A DNA stretch of 64,000 bases, taken from an uncultured Amphritea sp. (lineage in GTDB: Bacteria; Pseudomonadota; Gammaproteobacteria; Pseudomonadales; Balneatricaceae). Below, in pieces: positions 32,721 through 41,868 of this stretch; within the stretch, counting starts at the first letter, position 1, and each line of letters begins with the position of its first letter. The DNA lies in assembly GCF_937127095.1 (NCBI RefSeq), contig NZ_CAKZLP010000068.1:49358-113357 (forward strand), read 5' to 3'. A program made the translations under genes and the position numbers. Below the pieces are notes generated by a model, which was not told the origin of the DNA, did not search any database, and saw nothing but the letters and a program-made list of their open reading frames with translations.

Positions 32721-33926
32721 TTACAGCGCAGATTTTTTCAGTGTGGTCAGCACCGCAGCCAATAAAGCGATGCCCTCATCCACCTCTTTTTCAGTCAGTG
32801 TCAGCGCGGGCATAAACCGCAGCGAATCTTCCCGGGGCGCATTGAGCAACAGACCTGCGTCTCTGGCCAGTTCAACAATCTGCGGGCCGGAATAGTTACC
32901 GGTATTGATCGCCAGCAACAGGCCTTTACCCCGTGTAGCACCCAGACCAAACTCTTTAGCCAACTCAGACAACTGCTGGCAGAAATACTCACTGACCCGA
33001 TTCACCTGTGCCATAAAGCCTTCAGCCAGCACTTCATGCAAGACTGCAGCGGATACTGCACACATCAGCGGATTGCCGTTATAGGTGCCTCCCTGATCAC
33101 CGTAATCAAAACAGCTGACCGCTTTATCAATCACCATCGCCGCAATTGGCACACCACCGCCCAGCCCTTTACCCAGGGTCATGATATGTGGCTCAGCCTG
33201 ATACTGCTGATAGGCAAACAGGCTGCCGGTCCGGCCGATCCCGGTTTGCACCTCATCCACAATCAACAGCAGATTATGCTGTTTACACAGCGCATCCAGC
33301 CCGGCAACAAACTCAGCATCTGCCGGAATAACCCCCGCTTCGCCTTGAATCAGTTCCAGCATGATCGCTACGGTCTGATCATCAATGGCGCTTTCAGTGG
33401 CTGCCAGGTCATTATAGGGCACCTTGGTGAAACCGCTCACTTTCGGCTCAAAGAGTGGCGCAAATGCCTCTTTACCAGTGGCCGACATAGTGGCCAGGGT
33501 CCGGCCATGAAAACTGTACTGAAAGGTGATGATTTTAAACGCGCCACCTTTGTTTTTCTGACCCCATTTCCGCGCCAGCTTAATTGCACCTTCGTTGGCT
33601 TCTGCACCACTGTTGGTAAAGAACACCTGGTCAAACCTTGAGTTTTCACACAACAGTTCCGCCAGTTCCAGCATCGGCTGGTTATAAAACGCGGGGCTGG
33701 GGTTGATCAGTTGTGCCGACTGTTTTATCAGCGCCTGCTGCATCACCTCAGGGCTGTGCCCCAGGGTGTTGACCGCCCAGCCCTGAATCCAGTCGAGATA
33801 GCCTTTATCATTCTGATCAAACAGATAGTGGCCAGCACCACGCATAAAACAGAGTTCTGGCCGCTTAGTGATGGGGATCAGGTAGTTTTGTTTCTGTAAC
33901 ACATTTGTTGTCGATGAATTTGTCAT
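32721..33926 (-). CDS. argD: ArgD-type PLP aminotransferase (acetylornithine aminotransferase family)
   Basis: This protein of about 401 residues is a class III PLP enzyme: VFFTNSGAEANEGAIKLARK, the pyridine-site LLLIVDEVQTGIGRTG, and the Schiff-base Lys in IMTLGKGLGGGVPIAA (near residue 253). It best fits acetylornithine/succinyl-DAP aminotransferases of arginine and lysine synthesis, though GABA- or putrescine-type activity cannot be excluded. ATG at 33926 is chosen with AAGGAA seven to nine bases upstream. A leader peptide and terminator lie upstream (34004-34170). Confidence 0.85.
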   Translation of the reverse strand: MTNSSTTNVLQKQNYLIPITKRPELCFMRGAGHYLFDQNDKGYLDWIQGWAVNTLGHSPEVMQQALIKQSAQLINPSPAFYNQPMLELAELLCENSRFDQVFFTNSGAEANEGAIKLARKWGQKNKGGAFKIITFQYSFHGRTLATMSATGKEAFAPLFEPKVSGFTKVPYNDLAATESAIDDQTVAIMLELIQGEAGVIPADAEFVAGLDALCKQHNLLLIVDEVQTGIGRTGSLFAYQQYQAEPHIMTLGKGLGGGVPIAAMVIDKAVSCFDYGDQGGTYNGNPLMCAVSAAVLHEVLAEGFMAQVNRVSEYFCQQLSELAKEFGLGATRGKGLLLAINTGNYSGPQIVELARDAGLLLNAPREDSLRFMPALTLTEKEVDEGIALLAAVLTTLKKSAL

Positions 33927-34003
33927 CACAATATTCCTTAAAATCGTCTGGTTCTGGCATCGCCGGACGTGCTCGCCCGCGGCATACCGTACATCCTGTA
34001 CAT

Positions 34004-34030
34004 AAAAAAAACCGCAGGGGTTACCTGCGG
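34004..34030 (-). terminator. Terminator in the leader of the aminotransferase gene (candidate attenuator)
   Basis: On the minus strand CCGCAGG/CCTGCGG with loop TAACC is followed by eight T residues, ending about 78 bp before the aminotransferase start. It follows the 36-codon leader frame by 30 bases. An A-run on the other side makes it bidirectional. Confidence 0.75.
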
Positions 34031-34059
34031 CTTTTTGAGTATTTCTTCAGCTTAGACGG

Positions 34060-34170
34060 TTATCGTCGTCGGCTTACCACACCCAAACAGACACAGGCAT
34101 ACGATACATGGCGTCGCAATGTATTAAGGTATTCAGTCACTGATATTGGTGTGTTTTTAGATAGTTTCAT
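34060..34170 (-). CDS. Putative 36-residue leader peptide ending in Arg-Arg-Arg
   Basis: The frame from ATG 34170 to TAA 34060 reads MKLSKNTPISVTEYLNTLRR then HVSYACVCLGVVSRRR. Three consecutive CGA Arg codons precede the stop, and a terminator hairpin follows after 30 bases. An Arg-rich leader just before a terminator and an arginine-pathway gene is the layout of a ribosome-mediated attenuator. Weak points: no good ribosome site before the ATG, and no convincing antiterminator pairing found by eye. I could not place the peptide in a known leader family. Confidence 0.45.
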   Translation of the reverse strand: MKLSKNTPISVTEYLNTLRRHVSYACVCLGVVSRRR

Positions 34171-34216
34171 AATGGCGCGAGTATCGGGCTAATCGGGGTG
34201 CCGGTCAATAGCTCAT

Positions 34217-34222
34217 ATTATA
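34217..34222 (-). promoter_or_regulatory. -10 element for the leader/aminotransferase transcript
   Basis: TATAAT on the minus strand lies about 47 bases before the leader ATG and downstream of the fumarase stop. It gives the aminotransferase its own promoter. A matching -35 is not clear. Confidence 0.45.
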
Positions 34223-34375
34223 TTTTTTTGTTATTTATGATGCCGGATAGCAAGCTGATTTATGCTCGATTTAACAACATAATGACTCAGCTTTCACATT
34301 ATTAAATTCATCGCTCTCAGGATGTAGCTGCAGGCCATTTAAGGTCATTTTTTATCCGTGTATTCCTTAGTCTGT

Positions 34376-35800
34376 TTACGCCTTAAGTTGAGTATCCAGC
34401 ACATCACTCATCAGGGTTTCAAACTCTGCCTGAGTGTAATAACCCAACGCTTCGGCAGCACTCGCAAGGGAGCCGTTATGCTGATGGGCCTGATGCACAA
34501 TCGCCGAGGCGACATCGTAGCCAATCTGCGGTGCCAGCAGGGTGATGGTTGAGAGATTGTGCGCCATATTCGATCTGATCTGCTGCTGATTCAATTCGAG
34601 ACCCACCACACAGTTATGGGCAAATGAGTTCATCGCATCGGTTAACAGTTCGATGCTTTCCATCAGATTGTGGATAATCACCGGGCGATAGGTATTCAGC
34701 TGCAACTGACCTTGCGATGCGGCCATTGATACCGTCAGATCGTTACCGAACACCTGTAAACAAACCATACTCAGCGCTTCACACTGGGTGGGATTGACCT
34801 TACCCGGCATAATCGAACTGCCCGGCTCATTCGCAGGCAGTTGCCACTCATTCAGGCCACAGCGGGGACCGCTGCCGAGCAGACGAAAATCGTTGGCCAG
34901 TTTCAGTAGCACAGCGGCTAACTGCTTCAGTGCCGCGCTGAAGCGCAGGGAGTCACTCTCACCTGATACGGCAGCATACAAATTTTCATGCGAGGTGAAG
35001 GGCAAGCCATACTGATGTGCAAGACCTGCGGCCACCTTTGCACCGAAACCTTCCGGGGCATTGTTGCCAGAGCCGACCGCGGTGCCACCCACCGCCAGTT
35101 TATAGATGCCACCCAGACTATCGCTAATCGCCACTCCCGCCTCTTTTAACTGTGTAACATGTGCTGAAAGCGCTGCACCGACGGTCATCGGCAGGGCATC
35201 CATCAGATGGGTACGCCCGACGCTGTAGATAGCGGCAAATTCGGTTTGCTTATCACTCAGTGTTCGGGTGAGATGGTTGAGCGCGGGAAACAGTTTCTCA
35301 TCGCTTTGCTGCGCCACCACCAGATGCATAGCGGTGGGAAACACATCGTTGGATGACTGGGACATATTGATATGATCGTTGGGGTGAATAACGCTGTTGC
35401 CTGACTCTCTATCTACATTGAGGAAAGCGTTTGCCAGAGCGCAGACCACCTCATTGACGTTCATATTGGTCTGAGTGCCGGAGCCGGTTTGCCATACCCG
35501 CAAGGGGAACTGATCACGATGACCGCCCTTTAGGATATCATCACAGGCCTGCACGATGGCATCACAGTACTCAGCCGATAACAGCCCTTCCCGGTGATTA
35601 ACCTCTGCACAAGCCCGTTTTACATGCACCAGCGCATCGATAAAGCCGCGTTCAAAGCACTGCTTACCGATATTAAAGTTGATCAATGAACGTTGTGTCT
35701 GGACACCCCAAAGCATCCCTTCTTCAACCGTTACCGGGGCAAAATAATCCGCTGTTGGATTCGCCCCTGTGCTGTTTTCAGATGTGCTTTTTTTCATCAT
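34376..35800 (-). CDS. fumC: Class II fumarate hydratase (FumC family)
   Basis: This protein of about 474 residues converts fumarate and malate in the TCA cycle, or is a related lyase of the same superfamily. It contains WGVQTQRSLINFNIG, RVWQTGSGTQTNMNVNEVV, HPNDHINMSQSSNDVFPTAM and the signature PGSSIMPGKVNPTQCE. The GTG at 35803 and two tandem ATGs (35800 and 35797) are all possible starts; ATG 35800 is chosen. The gene sits 340 bp upstream of the aminotransferase but seems separately terminated. Confidence 0.93.
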   Translation of the reverse strand: MMKKSTSENSTGANPTADYFAPVTVEEGMLWGVQTQRSLINFNIGKQCFERGFIDALVHVKRACAEVNHREGLLSAEYCDAIVQACDDILKGGHRDQFPLRVWQTGSGTQTNMNVNEVVCALANAFLNVDRESGNSVIHPNDHINMSQSSNDVFPTAMHLVVAQQSDEKLFPALNHLTRTLSDKQTEFAAIYSVGRTHLMDALPMTVGAALSAHVTQLKEAGVAISDSLGGIYKLAVGGTAVGSGNNAPEGFGAKVAAGLAHQYGLPFTSHENLYAAVSGESDSLRFSAALKQLAAVLLKLANDFRLLGSGPRCGLNEWQLPANEPGSSIMPGKVNPTQCEALSMVCLQVFGNDLTVSMAASQGQLQLNTYRPVIIHNLMESIELLTDAMNSFAHNCVVGLELNQQQIRSNMAHNLSTITLLAPQIGYDVASAIVHQAHQHNGSLASAAEALGYYTQAEFETLMSDVLDTQLKA

Positions 35801-35976
35801 CACGCCCCCTTAGTGTCTATCCGGAGGCGGAGCCAGACTTGACTACCATTGCAGATATTCCGCTGGCAATCCATTAAGAAAAATTAACCGAAAACCTTTA
35901 ACATCCGGAGCTGAACCCTGCGCCTCCACCCCTTAACCATAGACTAAACAACGGCAGCTCTCTAATTTCGACAGTT

Positions 35977-37116
35977 CTATTTAATCGCATGGGTGATAAA
36001 TTTCTGAATCGCATCATTATCGACCGGGTGAGCGATGGCCGGACTGATCAGCTCAGGTTTTAACAGATAGCCTTTATCAATCAGCCCGGTGATCACCGGC
36101 AGATGTTCAATCGACACTTTGCCCGACAGCAGATTATTAAAATCAGGCCGGTTTTCATAGGCATTCAGCATCTGATGCAAGCCCTGCAGATAGAGATAAT
36201 CCTTGGTCAGACCGCCACCCCGGTAGACCCGTGCGGTAATAGTAAACGCCTGCTCATCGGCCACATTATGTTGCTCTTTAAGCAGCAGAAAGGTCTTTTT
36301 AAAGTCGTTCTCTTCAATCATCGATTCCACGGCCAGAACCCGCAACGCGAGCACTTTCAGGCGCGGCAGGGTCATACAACCGGCAAGATACTCACTGAGT
36401 ATCGCCAGCCCTTCCTGAGTCATGGTATTCACCGGACAGCCCATCGTCAGAATTTTAAGCGGCTGACTACGGGCGTTCAGCGTCGTCACCAGGTGTACAC
36501 CCAGTTCATGATGCGCCAGCGCATTCACTTCCGTTTCGGATGCCTGGGCAGCACTGTTCACCTTCACCGTAAGACCGGACACCAGCGCATTCGCAATCAT
36601 GCTGTCATCCAGCTTTATCTGGTACTGATACCCCTCAGACTGTGCAAATGCCTCCAGTCGGGTCACGATCTCATCAGATGCGAGAATCCTGTCATCATTA
36701 GGATCAAGGTCCGGCAGGTGCAGAATAAAGTTAGCGTTGCGGATATCTTTTTCGCTGGGTTCACCGTAATAGCGAAGCGACTCATAAAGAAAATCCGGCG
36801 TGCCGATCGATTTATACTGATCGATCTTATCCACATAGGACTCAATCACTTCACTGTATAACTGGCTCAGCTGATCTTCAGCCAGCTCATCAACCGGCAG
36901 GTTAAACAGACTGCGCTTGAGACAAAAGGAATCCACCTTTTGAGTAGAGTAGAGAAAATCAGGACTTTTAGAAAAGTTGGATTCAAAAAATGCGACTTTC
37001 TCCGGCCGGTAATTTACCGGGCTGACGCTATCGAGAATATTGATCCCTTTAACCAGTTCATACAGTCCGTCATCCAGCCTTCGCAGAGGCGCCGTAATCA
37101 GTTCATTAAAGCTCAT
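35977..37116 (-). CDS. DUF1704 (QEGLA-motif) predicted zinc metallopeptidase
   Basis: This 379-residue protein of the DUF1704/TIGR02421 family has the metal site HHELGVH (HExxxH, His203 Glu204 His208) and the downstream QEGLA motif (234-238), whose Glu is the third ligand. The same fold includes the animal tubulin tyrosine carboxypeptidase MATCAP, so a carboxypeptidase-like activity is likely; the bacterial substrate is unknown. Its start overlaps the MgtC-family gene stop by four bases, so it is translationally coupled to mgtC and ptsP upstream. Confidence 0.85.
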   Translation of the reverse strand: MSFNELITAPLRRLDDGLYELVKGINILDSVSPVNYRPEKVAFFESNFSKSPDFLYSTQKVDSFCLKRSLFNLPVDELAEDQLSQLYSEVIESYVDKIDQYKSIGTPDFLYESLRYYGEPSEKDIRNANFILHLPDLDPNDDRILASDEIVTRLEAFAQSEGYQYQIKLDDSMIANALVSGLTVKVNSAAQASETEVNALAHHELGVHLVTTLNARSQPLKILTMGCPVNTMTQEGLAILSEYLAGCMTLPRLKVLALRVLAVESMIEENDFKKTFLLLKEQHNVADEQAFTITARVYRGGGLTKDYLYLQGLHQMLNAYENRPDFNNLLSGKVSIEHLPVITGLIDKGYLLKPELISPAIAHPVDNDAIQKFITHAIK

Positions 37117-37628
37117 AATTTTGTCCTTCCTGACCGACCTAACGTCTCATCTATTTTTTGGTGTACACCCTGGGTCAGCACCCGTAGCCGGTTCTCGAGA
37201 AACTCCACACCACACAAAATCATCACCACCAGCAATGACAGTTTTATCGCCGGCAGCAGATAGCCCATACTGACAAGCACTCCAAGCGCGGCCAGCATCC
37301 AGATAGCGGCCGCAGAGGTAACTCCAATCACCGCACCATGCTTAGACAACATCACCCCAGCGCCGAGAAAACCGATGCCGGTGATCACCTGCCCCACAAC
37401 CCGCGTGGGATCTGATGCTTCACCCTGTAACAGAAACGCACAGGCAAGAAACAGGTAAGTGCCCACAGTAATCAGCGCTGAGGTACGAATGCCTACCGGT
37501 TTACCCCGCACCTGACGTTCGCAACCAATCACCGCACCACAAAAAAGCGCCGTACCGATGGCAGCCCAGCTAAATGGGGTGATATCAACCAGCGCAAAAA
37601 GATCCTCTTCAAAACCGCTCCAGCTCAA
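37113..37628 (-). CDS. MgtC/SapB family inner-membrane protein
   Basis: This 171-residue protein has about four to five transmembrane helices. Conserved motifs are ALFCGAVIGCERQVRGKPVG, GIRTSALITVGTYLFL and GIGFLGAGVMLSKHGAVIGV, the core of the MgtC/SapB domain. MgtC relatives affect magnesium, phosphate or ATP homeostasis; the exact role here is unknown. It starts 12 bp after ptsP and overlaps the DUF1704 start by four bases. An apparent three-gene operon ptsP-mgtC-DUF1704 follows from the spacing. Confidence 0.9.
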   Translation of the reverse strand: MSWSGFEEDLFALVDITPFSWAAIGTALFCGAVIGCERQVRGKPVGIRTSALITVGTYLFLACAFLLQGEASDPTRVVGQVITGIGFLGAGVMLSKHGAVIGVTSAAAIWMLAALGVLVSMGYLLPAIKLSLLVVMILCGVEFLENRLRVLTQGVHQKIDETLGRSGRTKL

Positions 37629-37640
37629 AGTCGTCTGCCT

Positions 37641-39899
37641 CTATTTTTGCGGGCTGTCGTTGAATAATAGTTTCTTTGACGCCAGAAACTGCTGCCCCAG
37701 CTTGCGAATAGCGGTGGCATTATCCTGTTCCAGAGCCTTCTCCAGCAGTTTTTCTGCGTCCTCCCGGGAGATCTCACGCAGGATCCATTTGATCAGTGGA
37801 ATTTTCGCCGCACTCATACTCAGCTGCTGAATCCCCATGCCTAACAATAGCGTTACTGCAACCGGGTCTGACGCCATCTCGCCACACACACTGATGGGCA
37901 GCTTCATCTTCTTCGCCATACTGCTGATGCGCACCAGTTCATGCAGCACTGCAGGATGCAGTGAGTCATACCATTTACCCACCAGCGGACTGTTGCGATC
38001 CAGCGCCAGCAGATACTGACTCAGATCGTTGGTGCCGATAGAGATAAAGTCGAGTTTATCGCGCCAGAAAGGCAGCAAAGAGATACAGCTTGGCACTTCA
38101 ACCATGATGCCAACCTTTGGCCGACAGACGGAGAACCCTTCATCCAGCAGCTGCTGGTGCACCTCTTTGAGTATCGCCAGACACTGATCCAGCTGTTCGG
38201 TTGAGGCGATCATCGGCAGCAACAGGTGCACATGCTCACTGCCCGCCGCCGCGCGCATCACCGCCCGCAACTGTGTTATTAACAATGGCTGATTATCAAG
38301 AATATAGCGAATACCGCGCCACCCCAGTGCCGGGTTATCCTCTTTCACCACCGGCAGGTACGAAAGGGGTTTATCGGCACCAATATCCAGGGTACGAAAA
38401 TAGACCGGTTTATCTTTGTAATGACTGATCAGGCTGGCGTATATTTTTTCCTGATCATCTTCTGACGGCAGGCTGGATCTGACCATAAAAGGCACTTCGG
38501 TACGAAATAAACCGATCCCTTCTGCGCCGAATTTTAATCCGGGTAAAACATCCGCCTGCAACCCGGAGTTCGCCAGCAACGTCACTCTGATATTGTCTTT
38601 TGTCACCGCAGGCAACTGACTGTCAGCCTGTAAACGACTCGCCAACGATAACCTTTCGGAGATAATCCGTTTGTACTCTCTGAGGGTCGCCCTCCCAGGG
38701 GAGCAGATCACCTGGCCGGTATCACCATCAACCACCATCTGCTCACCATTCTGCACGGACACATCACCTAACCCCATCACCGCAGGGATGCCCAGGGCGT
38801 TGGCAAACACCGCAATATGGGAGAGGGAGCCGCCGGCAAAACAGACAATACCCGCCAACCGTTCAGTGGTCAGGTTGACGATATCCGATACACTGATGTG
38901 ATCGCCTACCAGTATCAAAGGGTCATTACCGGATGGAGCCTCTGGCTCAGAGGTACGCTGCCAGATCTGATACAGTTTTGCTCCGAGCTGCTCAATATCC
39001 TCATGGCGCGCCCGCAAGTAGGGGTCATCCATCGCTTTAAACTTATCAGAAAAGAAACTGACCGACTGTTTGACCGCCCAGGGCAACTGAAATCCGGCGG
39101 CGATCTCATCAATAATCCGCTGTTCAAAGGTGACATCCTTCAGGAACATCTGATAGGCATCCAGCACGGATGCCAAACCCTCACCCAGGGTGTCCTTAAC
39201 CGTATCGCGCTCCTCGCGCAGCTCATTCATCGCTTCGACTTTGAGGTTTACCCAGCGGACCTGCTCAGCCTCGACATCATCCGTTTTCAGCTTCTGAATT
39301 TCAGCCAGCTTCGACTGCTTACGAATAAAGACCTTGCCCAGGGCAACGCCCTGCGCACCGCTAATACCCTGATATAACTTAGACTGCGAGTGACTGAACA
39401 ACACATCTTTTGAATAGGTGGCTAATAACATCGCCAGATGGGTTGCCAGGGTTGAAAGCAACGCCACATAGTCGGATTGCAGGACTTCAGCACGACGGCT
39501 CTGAACCACCAGAACACCGTTGACTTGTGCCCGGTACACCAGCGGCACACCACAAAAACTATGAAACCGCTCCTCTTTAGAGTTCGCAACATAGTAATAC
39601 CCAGGACGCTGATCCGGCTCTTTAATATTAATGGTGTTTTGCAGTTGCAATACCTGGCCAACCAGACCCTGTTTAGCCGGGATGATAACCGGGTGCTTTC
39701 GAATCAGACCATGACTGGCGACCAGTCTCAGACTGTCATCCGGCTGTCGCAGGTAAAGACTGCACACATCAACAAACAGCGTCTCACTGATCGCATCAAC
39801 AATGTGCTGAACCTGTGCTTCAATGGTATTCGCTTTAGCGGCCGACTGGATGATCTGTGTGAGTTTTGCGAACGCACTCTCACTGGAATTCTGGTTCAT
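37641..39899 (-). CDS. ptsP: Phosphoenolpyruvate-protein phosphotransferase PtsP (EI-Ntr)
   Basis: This 752-residue enzyme I of the nitrogen PTS starts the phosphorelay to NPr and EIIA-Ntr. It has an N-terminal GAF domain (about 15-165, VSASHGLIRKHPVII region) and the phospho-His segment AGGSLSHIAVFANALGIPAV. The PEP-binding domain follows, with EGIGLFRTEVPFMVRS and FISIGTNDLSQYLLALDR. The length and domain order are standard. Upstream (40127) lies an unrelated membrane transferase gene in the same direction across a 227-bp gap. Confidence 0.96.
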   Translation of the reverse strand: MNQNSSESAFAKLTQIIQSAAKANTIEAQVQHIVDAISETLFVDVCSLYLRQPDDSLRLVASHGLIRKHPVIIPAKQGLVGQVLQLQNTINIKEPDQRPGYYYVANSKEERFHSFCGVPLVYRAQVNGVLVVQSRRAEVLQSDYVALLSTLATHLAMLLATYSKDVLFSHSQSKLYQGISGAQGVALGKVFIRKQSKLAEIQKLKTDDVEAEQVRWVNLKVEAMNELREERDTVKDTLGEGLASVLDAYQMFLKDVTFEQRIIDEIAAGFQLPWAVKQSVSFFSDKFKAMDDPYLRARHEDIEQLGAKLYQIWQRTSEPEAPSGNDPLILVGDHISVSDIVNLTTERLAGIVCFAGGSLSHIAVFANALGIPAVMGLGDVSVQNGEQMVVDGDTGQVICSPGRATLREYKRIISERLSLASRLQADSQLPAVTKDNIRVTLLANSGLQADVLPGLKFGAEGIGLFRTEVPFMVRSSLPSEDDQEKIYASLISHYKDKPVYFRTLDIGADKPLSYLPVVKEDNPALGWRGIRYILDNQPLLITQLRAVMRAAAGSEHVHLLLPMIASTEQLDQCLAILKEVHQQLLDEGFSVCRPKVGIMVEVPSCISLLPFWRDKLDFISIGTNDLSQYLLALDRNSPLVGKWYDSLHPAVLHELVRISSMAKKMKLPISVCGEMASDPVAVTLLLGMGIQQLSMSAAKIPLIKWILREISREDAEKLLEKALEQDNATAIRKLGQQFLASKKLLFNDSPQK

Positions 39900-40126
39900 A
39901 ACACACGCCTTGTCTCTACAACCCTAAACAACTTAAACCCCAGGCTTAATGACTGACCTATACGCCCCCGCAAAGTGACCTACAGCGGGAACAATTCATA
40001 CTCTGTAGATTAAACTTATATCGCTCCCAAAGCGCCGTGACAATCAATAACTATGGCTGCAGCCAACTTAATGCGCTAAGCCCTGCAAAACAGGCGTTCT
40101 AAGCCTGAATATCCACAGAGTAAGGC

Positions 40127-41650
40127 TTATTTTAACGACGCGTTATTGCAGACACGTTCTGAGCTGAGTAACACAAAGCCAAGACGATACTCACCGCGAT
40201 CCGTATACTGATAGGGAGCCGTGATATAACCCGACACTGAATCGGTCAAATCAACCCCGAGTGAACGCAGATAGTGGTCGAGACCTCTCGGCATAGCATC
40301 CTCCCGGGTTGCTTTCCAGGCGATCAGGCACTGCCCCTCTGACTCGCTGCTACGGCTATCTGCGATGAAGAGCTCTGTTTTCGGACTCAACAGTCGCGCA
40401 TTCTCAAAATAAAGGCCAATATTGGCCGCCGTCAGATTACTATCGCCAATCACTGTGCCCCCGTTGAACCCCTGCAGCTTGAGCTGTTCGGCCAGATCCG
40501 CCGATGGGTACTGCATCCGACTGGGGTTTTTCTGAACATAGGGCGCCAGCCAGAACTGGCTGAAGCGCAATACGATAACGGTGGCCGCAAAAAAGATAAT
40601 CACTGAACGCAGCAGAGTCTCACGACGGGGAGAGATACCGACAGCCTCAGCCCGGCTAAGAAAATACAACGGAAAAATAATCAGCAGCGGCTGAAACCAG
40701 CGACTCTGGAACTGAGTGGTACCAAAGATGACGATCAACAGCACACAGACCAACACCGCAGCGATCAGAAAACGCGCGGCTAACAATCGGTGTGGATTGA
40801 CACTCCCGGCAGCTAACGGCCGATACGCTGACGGAACAAGCAGCGTTAACACCAGCCATACCAGAATCAAAAACTCCGCTGAATTTTTCACCAGACTGGT
40901 AAAACCGCTGACGACGCCCGCCAGATAACCGGTCTGCGAACCTTCACCCACCTGATCACCAATAAACGCCCTGATCTCATCCAGATGCGCTATAGCCCAG
41001 AGCATATGCGGCAAAAAAAGCAGAACAGCGATGATGGCTGAAACGATAATGCGCCGATCAAGAATCAGCCTACGGTACTCGCGTATCGAAAGCGCGGCCA
41101 GTAACAGGCTGAGAGCAAACAGAGCAAAGCTATACTTAGCCAGCATACCGCAGGCCAGCAGCATGCCCAGTACCCCATAGCCGGTCCAGGAGCGCTTCTG
41201 ATAGATGTGGATTGCCGTATAAAAAGTGGCCGAGGCAATCGCGGTGGCCAACACTGTGTGAGTCAGGTCTCTGACCGACTCCCAGGCAATGCTGGGAATC
41301 AAAAACAGTGAAAAAGCCGCCAGCAACGCAATACGCTGATTCCGGATAAGCTTTCCCGCTGTCAGCCAGGTAAACAGATAGATAGAAAAGAGTAACAGCG
41401 ATTTTAATACCGCAAGGGCAAAGACCCCCTCGCCAAACAATTGGAAGAACAGCCACTGCAGCCAGCTATACAGCGGTGGCTGGGTATTATAACCCAGTGC
41501 CAGCTGCTGGCCTAAGATCAGCTGTTCTGCCTCATCCAGCTCCAGAGTTCCGCCCATTGCCAGACGAATAAGCAGATGGAGCAGCACATACCCAAGCAAT
41601 AACCATAGAAACTGACGAGGTGATGACATTGATTTGTCAGAAAGAGTCAC
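40127..41650 (-). CDS. Glycosyltransferase family 39 (ArnT/PMT-like) membrane protein
   Basis: This 507-residue protein has about 11-13 membrane helices. The first outer loop after helix 1 carries GGTLELDEAEQLILGQQ, whose DE pair is the catalytic acidic site of GT39/GT-C lipid-dependent transferases. It is followed by NTQPPLYSWLQWLFFQLFGE. The C-terminal 120 residues are soluble and periplasmic. It would transfer a sugar from a polyprenyl carrier to a lipid or protein; acceptor unknown. No lipid A or O-antigen genes flank it. Confidence 0.88.
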   Translation of the reverse strand: MTLSDKSMSSPRQFLWLLLGYVLLHLLIRLAMGGTLELDEAEQLILGQQLALGYNTQPPLYSWLQWLFFQLFGEGVFALAVLKSLLLFSIYLFTWLTAGKLIRNQRIALLAAFSLFLIPSIAWESVRDLTHTVLATAIASATFYTAIHIYQKRSWTGYGVLGMLLACGMLAKYSFALFALSLLLAALSIREYRRLILDRRIIVSAIIAVLLFLPHMLWAIAHLDEIRAFIGDQVGEGSQTGYLAGVVSGFTSLVKNSAEFLILVWLVLTLLVPSAYRPLAAGSVNPHRLLAARFLIAAVLVCVLLIVIFGTTQFQSRWFQPLLIIFPLYFLSRAEAVGISPRRETLLRSVIIFFAATVIVLRFSQFWLAPYVQKNPSRMQYPSADLAEQLKLQGFNGGTVIGDSNLTAANIGLYFENARLLSPKTELFIADSRSSESEGQCLIAWKATREDAMPRGLDHYLRSLGVDLTDSVSGYITAPYQYTDRGEYRLGFVLLSSERVCNNASLK

Positions 41651-41868
41651 CGGAAGTCCTTAATCCCAGAGAGTAAGCTGAACATGTTATCACTGAGACA
41701 GGTAAAAACCGAAAACTGTTCAGTTTAAAACCTTTGATGATCTATCCGTACCGGTTTTTTTGATCTGTTCTGAGCACTTATGCGTAATCAACAGTGAAGA
41801 AAACAACATAAAACAGTGTTGCCAAGCCTCTACACTTAACCACACAATAATATTATCAGGTGATGGAT

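Noticed and set aside
33905..34192. Plus-strand frame over the aminotransferase leader
   Set aside because: It crosses the terminator and leader, has no ribosome site and no protein-like pattern; the minus-strand leader layout explains the DNA better.
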